Positions 58,001-64,000 of a stretch of DNA of 64,000 bases are shown here, one piece after another; within the stretch, counting starts at the first letter, position 1, and every line of letters starts with the position of its first letter. The DNA is taken from the NCBI RefSeq assembly GCF_037392515.1, contig NC_090291.1, positions 43,889,001 through 43,953,000 on the forward strand, given 5' to 3'. A program made the position numbers and the translations under genes. The notes beneath the pieces were generated by a model. The model was not told the DNA's origin and did not search any database. It was given only the letters and a program-made list of their open reading frames with translations. The stretch comes from Haliotis asinina. Taxonomy: Eukaryota; Mollusca; Gastropoda; Lepetellida; Haliotidae.

Positions 58001-61000
58001 CTTGGAAGAAAGTGAAGGTCTCACATATTTCCCACTTTAGGGAGACTCACAAGCTAATAAGCTATGGTGCTGAGAAATCTAGATTTCGAAATTCGAAATA
58101 ATGGCCTGTCTGACCCTCCCCAGCATGGACTGCCAGTTTCTTAAATTTACCTGCTGCACAGTCAGATTTCAATTCAGACATGTATATAAAACTATGAATC
58201 ATATTTCAGTACAATAAAACATTATCAATTCACACAAAAATAAATCCAACTGGCTGAGAAACTACATCACTCGTCAAATCTAAATTATTTGTGGGCAGGT
58301 AAGTTTTGGCCAGCCTTGTGGTCTGACTGAATTTTTTCTGCGTACCATTTCCTGGATATATACAGTGGAAGCTGTCAAAATCAGCATCTGTCCAATCCAG
58401 CACTGGCATGAAATCACAGTCCCATTCACGAGTGTCTACATTTATCATCAGCTCTACAATCCGGCACATTGTCTAAACTGGATTATCTATTCAGTCCCAA
58501 TCAGTGCTGGTTTAGACAGCTTCCACTGTATTTGGGAAAATATATTTTCAAACCCATATCTATATCTTCTATGCAAAAATTAAGGTGGATGTTGAGCTCC
58601 ATATGTTCCAAATGCAAGGACTCAATGACCAGCTTTTGTAGGTTGACATATCCCCTTTGCCTTCTCCTATCAAAGGGAGTGACTTTCCTCTTTAAGACAA
58701 TGGACAGTTTATAACATCACAAAGAAAAAGTTCCGAACACTTGAAAGGCAATTAATTCACATTCAGGGCAAAGTCGAAATGGGAGAATCCAAATATGAAT
58801 AAGAAAATATTGCACTGTAACCATGGTAACATTCTCATAAAATACAAAACAACAATGATGCCAGAAAATAGCAATGCATAAGTCTGAAATTTTGGATGCT
58901 GTACATTACCTTTGATAAAGTTAAACTTTACCCAACTTATCATCACAGATATCTGTGTGTCCTTTTCAAAGTCAATGACATACTTTTAAACACATCTGCA
59001 GAAAGAATAGTTCATTGTTTAATTGGAGTGATCATCTTATCTTCAAGAGGACTGGGAGTAAGAAACTGGTGAAAAATAAGTGTTCTATACTTTGATAAAA
59101 AGCAACAAATGAAAACACATCTTGTGTTAAGAATAAAAACAAGTTTTGTCTCTTTTGACAATTAATATACAAATAACACAGTCACCTGCACGATACAGCT
59201 GTGTGAGTGAATGTTTGTGATTTTATGCCTCTTCTAACAATATTGAAGCAATGTCACAGCAGGGGCGACCAGAAATGTACCTACACTTATACCCATTTGG
59301 GGAATCAACCCAGATCTTCATTATGACATGTAAGGCTAAACAAAAAAAAGTGAAATATTTCTTGGGTATCAGCTTATAATTTTTATTTGTGCATGGAACA
59401 ATTTTCTAATGCCTTTTAAAAAAATAATTTTGACTTGGTCGCGTCCTGACCATCCAACTGTCCACTATAAGAATGAGCGTCTGTAAGAATGAGTACGACT
59501 GAATCTACAACTCATTAACACATACTAAACTTCCGAAGCTGTATTTCTGAGAGAGAGAAAATGTGCCTGTGAAACATTTAATTTTTGTTGCAGCCTAATG
59601 GTCAGTTCCTTGTTTATCAATTCTATTCTCATCACTAACATGATCCGTTATCATGATTATCATTAATTATTCTACAAAGGTACATCTCTGCCAACAGAGC
59701 ATAGGTTTATAGCACGGATACAACTCGTGGTAAAGCTATTTTGTGCTAATCTGAGATTGCTAGCAAAGCATAGATGCCATAATTGCCATGACATGTTTTA
59801 ATCAGTTGTTACTGAACCATGGCTATCTAATTTGGAAATCATTTTCAAATTGGCCATCAACATTATACACACTTACAAACACGCAAGAAATAAACATAGC
59901 AAACATTTCAACAACCTACAGCTAATGATACGGTAAGTGTTCAAAGAAAATTCAATCAGAAAATTGTTAAAGGTAAATTGTTTGACTGTACAGCATGATC
60001 AAATGCAAGCAAAACAAACCAACACTGAATCTGGCCATGTTTTCAACATTTCTAAAACCATATTGACCAGCATAAGAGTGAGTGAGTTGGGTGTTACTCC
60101 ACTTTTGGCAATTCCAGTGATATCACAGTGGGGGATCCCAGAAATGGGCTTCACACATTGTACCCGTGATGGGAATCAAACCCGGGTCATAGAGGTGACG
60201 AGCAAATGCTTTAACCACTGGGCTACCCCACCACCCGTACCAGCATAAGATGAAATACAAGTTGTGGATTAAAATTTGGCTGCATCTTTAGAATTCACAA
60301 CCAAAACTTCTCATGAGGATGTTCTTTGCATCAGGTCATTCAAACAAACACGTTACCAGACTCAAAACAAATCTCTCAGTCATTTCTTGCTGTGATGTGT
60401 AGAGTGAGTATAATTTTACGCTGCTTTTAGCAATATTCCACCAATGCCCAGCGTAAATTAGACATGGGCTTCACACACTGTAACTGTACAGGGAATCAAA
60501 CCTGGGTCTTTGGCATGACAGGTTTAACTACTAGGTTACCCCACCCTCACCTTTGGTGTAGACATGATACTTCAGCTAGAGCTCTCACTTGATTGTTTCT
60601 GGTCTGATGTTACATGGCAATGTTTTTTTCAGTATTGCCCACAACAAAATGTCACAAATTACAAAATAGGGTAGCATGATGTGATAGTGTGGTTTATACT
60701 GAAGCTTAAAGATATCACACAAAATGGAGTTAAGGTACATAGGCTATATCAAGATCATTTCGTAAATTAATGTTGGGGATGTGTTTACTGTTCAGAGATA
60801 CTCAAACTTGATTAATTTGTAAGTTACTTGGCAAGTTAGCTTCCATTTCTCATTATTCTAATCTCCCTGTATATCATGGCCAGGGTATAATACTGCAGGC
60901 AGTGGAGAATAAATAGTTTCAAAATAGAACATAAAACCAGTACAGAATCTGTTAAATATAGACAGTTACACACAGGCAGTTGCCACTATTCAGGTTCCAA

Positions 61001-63539
61001 TATTAGCTGCTTACAGACAGTTGCCTAGTTTTCATCACACGAAAGAGGCACCTGCCAATGAAACCATATTGAAGTTCTGACTGCATAGGGCTATGAATGT
61101 TTTGTCGATCAGGGCCCTGTATTTTGTATGGCATAAATTGTCTGCGACTGTTGATTGATCACACTGTTGACCTTCAGAATTATTTTCCATATTTTACAGT
61201 GTGATTATGATTACACAATGTCATTTAGTCTATTTCCATTTTACACCATGCATCATGACCAATCAGATTACTGCTTTCTCTTTGCTGCCGGAGTGCAAAC
61301 TGAACATTAATACAGAATGTTAATATAAGTGCACAGGACAAAACTACTGGTGTAAGATACAGCAATACAGTATTGTATCATGATACAAGGAGCAAGATAC
61401 AAAACATACATTCACAACTCTTGTATTGAAATACGTTATAATACATTACAAGTTATACTAAGGCCACACAAAATTTATTTCTTGTTTTATGGATGCACCA
61501 GTCATATTTTTCTCAAGACTAAGACGAAAAAAAATAAATAAATAAAAATAAAATTTCCCCGTTCAAAAATACAATTCTGATGTTTTATTGGACAATAATG
61601 TAAACTTCCATGCAAATCTTTAATTGCTTTTGCCCCATACATACCGGTACTTGATTAACTGCCGAAAGTAAACTACTTTTACTGTTCAGAAGGAATATTA
61701 CTTTGATTGGTGATTTTTTTTTCTTATTTATCACATTTTTCCCCTCTTGCTTTCAGGTTTTCTGAGAATCTGAGAAAAAAAAATCCATGAAAGAAATAAA
61801 ACTGGTCTGGCCTGATGTAAATATATGTGAAAAACAAACTGACCTACATCCAGTTTGCAGAATCTCTTGTATAGCCTGGTTGACTATAAATATCAGAATT
61901 TTCACACTGCTCCTATTATTTTTTCTTGCCTTCAATATTCCAACATACATATGATTCAGAACTGTGATTTACCAACAGAAATGAATTGAATCTGGGCCTA
62001 GATTTCCGAAGCGCTATTGGCGCTTAGATAGTCTTAAGTTAATGTTAATGTACGGCACTTACGACTATCTTAGCACTAAGAGAGCTTCGAAAATCTGGGC
62101 CCAGGATACTAACTGTATCGCACTGTATCGCATATCATTGTACACTTCCAGACAAAACACAATCAACAGATCATGGAATGCATTCACTGGAACATATCTT
62201 GGTCCTGACGTCCGGAATCATTTTATAACCTATATTTGACACGAAAGGACTGTTAGGAAAGTGAAAATACAGCAAACAGGACTCAAGATCGTCTAGCTAA
62301 ACTGTTCAACACCCTCAAATGCCAGATCTACTACCAACAACTAGCAGCATGTACTGAGTGAACATCCATATCGTGTTCCTGTATATGATTAAAAAAAAGT
62401 AGAGGATGTTGGATTTGCAAGATTGATAAGACGTAAATGATGATGCCAAGGAGGAAACAGGTGATGAAGAGAAATTAAAGGAAAATTTGACAATTCATTC
62501 CATTCCTTTGCAAATGTTTCATCAGTATGAATATATATTACTTTTTCTAATATGCAATGCTATATTTTTTTAATGGTATAGATGTTAGTGGTGTAGAACT
62601 TTTAAGCTAACATGTACACTACTAAATTTATTTACCTTCAAAGGAGAATCGAATCAATTTCAGAGGTAACTATGACAATTTTAGCATTTTTTTCATTGAG
62701 ACAAGTACTAAGATATTGTCAAATGGAGAAACCTGTTGATCAATCTCTTGACTCCCAACACTTCCCTCCTCAAAAACTCATAGCTGAAATACTGATCCAA
62801 CATGGAACATTTTAAGTGCTCCCTCAGACTTCAACTGTAAAACAAACTGTAGTTTCTCATTTGAAGGAACGTGAGCTAGCTAGTTCAGAATTTGCATTTA
62901 AGGCATAGAAACAGACATTTTCTTTATTGATGTTTGATTAATAAGCAAACTGTTTGATATATTTGGTGTCTGTCAATACATAATGTTAACATTAGGTGGA
63001 GGAACATGCGTTATCAGTTTTAGGCTGACATACAAACTTAATCAGATTATAGCTCACACTGTAACCAAAACCAGTGGTTAGGTTTGTACAGATGCATAAG
63101 GTCATAGTGGTTTGTGATGTTACATAGTTACATAGGAACTATAGATATCACGCAGTGCTCAAGCTTTAGCCAGAAAGTGTTTTTTCCATTCGAAAACACA
63201 AAACACAACTTAATCTCTTGGTCCAAATGTTTTCTTTCAAATGACAAAACATGCTGAAATGACTCGTGGTAACTCACATGTAATGCACACTCAATAAATC
63301 AGATCTTTAACTCTAATGGCTCCATCAAGTTCTGACAAATCCTCCCTGGCTCACAAATGGGCCTCCTTTCACAAAACAAACAGGTGATCGTAAATCACTA
63401 AGGTAAACTTAGTGCAGTGTTAAAGAATGGGAGTTAAGGTTAACCTTAGTAAAGGCTGTTTCATGAAAGGAGCCCCAGGTAGACATTCCAACTCACCAAG
63501 CAGCATGAAGACTTATACTGACTTCAGCATCTCTTAATA
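55034..63539 (-). CDS. Candidate last two exons of an unrecognised gene
   Basis: Exon 63539-63497 (43 nt, acceptor CTGTAG, donor TTG/GTGAGT) encodes LRDAEVSISLHAA and splits a codon TG/C with exon 55175-55034 (acceptor GTCTAG). The second exon continues EVCPSVAARHAALHEQELFS, then MAIKVTTVLDAQVKLEVITH and a short end before TAA. The join is in phase and the peptide is helix-like and composed like real protein, which is why I keep it. Upstream exons would lie beyond the window; the intron would be 8.3 kb and full of repeats. I do not recognise the family. A chance open stretch cannot be ruled out. Confidence 0.4.
55266..55650 (+). repeat. Dispersed repeat, copy 2
   Basis: Direct repeat of 47936-48290, by eye about 85 percent alike; preceded by (GA)n and ending in (GT)n. 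Confidence 0.75.
55969..56112 (-). repeat. SINE B, diverged
   Basis: CTTTTAGCAATAATCC, AAAATGGGCTTCCCACACTG and a degenerate tRNA head near CCTCACCATCCC. Confidence 0.5.
56754..56986 (-). repeat. SINE A
   Basis: GTTTAGTTTAATGCCACACT to ACCTGGACCTTCACAGG. Confidence 0.8.
56990..59200. other. No gene seen
   Basis: AT-rich, intronic if the 63.5/55.1-kb exon pair is real. A GGAAGCTGTC/GACAGCTTCC inverted pair lies near 58.4-58.5 kb. Confidence 0.35.
59206..59330 (-). repeat. SINE B, diverged
   Basis: GTGAGTGAATG tail, TCTAACAATATTGAAGC, then GGGGAATCAACCCAG from the head. Confidence 0.5.
60077..60238 (-). repeat. SINE B with perfect target-site duplication
   Basis: Complete element from (GTGA) tail to tRNA head (GCTTTAACCACTGGGCTACC). 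Flanked by ACCAGCATAAG at 60066-60076 and 60239-60249, an exact 11-bp duplication that fixes both ends and points to a fairly recent insertion. Confidence 0.85.
60401..60549 (-). repeat. SINE B
   Basis: ATTTTACGCTGCTTTTAGCA tail to the head near ACTACTAGGTTACCCCACC. Confidence 0.7.
61461..61816. mobile_element. MITE related to 52963, copy 2 (longer)
   Basis: Left end AAGGCCACACAAAATTTATT and right end AATAAAACTGGTCTGGCCTG correspond to the arms of copy 1 with more mismatches. The interior is AT-rich with poly-A/T runs. Confidence 0.5.
61992..62104. mobile_element. Short palindromic MITE
   Basis: CTGGGCCTAGATTTCCGAAG at left and CTTCGAAAATCTGGGCCCAG at right form inverted ends; the inside (GGCGCTTAGATAGTCTTAAG ... 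CTTACGACTATCTTAGCACT) folds too. Confidence 0.65.
63358..63478. mobile_element. Short MITE, GGCTCCTTTCA ends, copy 2
   Basis: Left TGGGCCTCCTTTCACAAA and right TTTCATGAAAGGAGCCCCAG are inverted; the same element occurs at 26102. Confidence 0.6.
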
Positions 63540-63815
63540 CTACAGAAATGGTCAGTTCCGATTGATCTACGAAAAATGACTGTGGCATGTCGTGTGCTTT
63601 CACACTCTGTCAATTTGGTAATTTCCAACAGAAAATTATGTCAAAATTCCATTCAGTGCTGGTATCCTACTTAAAAACCCGAAAAGCTCATTCATGGCTG
63701 CTGACTGGAGATACTGACGACAAAACTTTATGCAACTACCAGAAAGCTTCATTCCAACTGAGCCGTGAGAGCACATGCCAGGTCTCAACAGTCTAGACCA
63801 AAGTTCTGATCAAAA

Positions 63816-63960
63816 CGAGTGAGTTCAACTTCACACTGCTTTTAGCAATATTCTAGCAATATCACAAGAGGGAGACCAGAAATGGGCTTCCCGAGGAATC
63901 AAACCCAGGTCTTCAGCATAACAAGCAAATGCCCTAACCACTAGACTACCCCACTGCCCT
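63816..63960 (-). repeat. SINE B
   Basis: GAGTGAGTTCAACTTCAC tail, GAAATGGGCTTCCCG, head CTAACCACTAGACTACCCCA. Confidence 0.7.
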
Positions 63961-63971
63961 CAAAATGATGA

Positions 63972-64000
63972 GTCTGTGAGTTTGGTTTTATGCCATTTAC
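63972..64000 (-). repeat. SINE tail cut by the window edge
   Basis: GTGAGTTTGGTTTTATGCC matches the tail common to SINE A and B. Confidence 0.4.

Overview
The window looks like nuclear DNA of a gastropod mollusc, most likely a vetigastropod close to abalone. The case rests on spliced animal genes with long introns, AT-rich non-coding DNA, and many copies of two SINE families sharing a tail that ends in (GTGA)n/(CACT)n, a repeat style I associate with abalone-type genomes. The species assignment is inference; the gene calls rest on the sequence itself.

Region 6.4-21.5 kb holds the most unusual content: five small intronless genes (orientations + + - - +) for related basic, all-helical proteins of 88-112 residues. 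I do not recognise the family. Four of the five are followed, 25-200 nt after the stop, by a 16-nt hairpin with the form of the replication-dependent histone mRNA 3' end (six-pair stem GGYYCU/AGRRCC, four-base loop), and three of these also have a purine-rich stretch where the histone downstream element sits. This suggests non-histone genes whose mRNAs end like histone mRNAs. Two of the five form an inverted duplication whose coding parts are nearly identical while the flanks have diverged; one copy has lost the hairpin and gained a new C-terminus. A SINE with a target-site duplication sits in one arm and its empty site survives in the other arm.

Region 14.3-15.5 kb is an 80-bp tandem array that appears to have grown from the tail of a foldback or Penelope-like element; related elements occur near 5.1 kb and 41.6 kb.

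Region 23.7-40.1 kb (minus strand) is a complete 17-exon gene for the peroxisomal Lon protease LONP2 (847 residues, ending in the peroxisomal signal SKL). All exon phases join without a break. Its start codon lies 397 bp from that of a divergent gene at 40.5-50.6 kb (plus strand), an F-box/leucine-rich-repeat protein of 640 residues resembling FBXL9/LRRC29, with a tiny first coding exon, an 8.1-kb intron and a 2.3-kb 3' UTR.

Region 53-64 kb is mostly repeats. It carries two minus-strand exon candidates (63.5 and 55.1 kb) that join in phase and may be the 3' end of a gene starting beyond the window. SINEs, foldback elements with inverted ends, and microsatellites fill the intergenic and intronic space throughout. 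No genuine tRNA or rRNA gene, CRISPR array or virus-derived coding region was seen.
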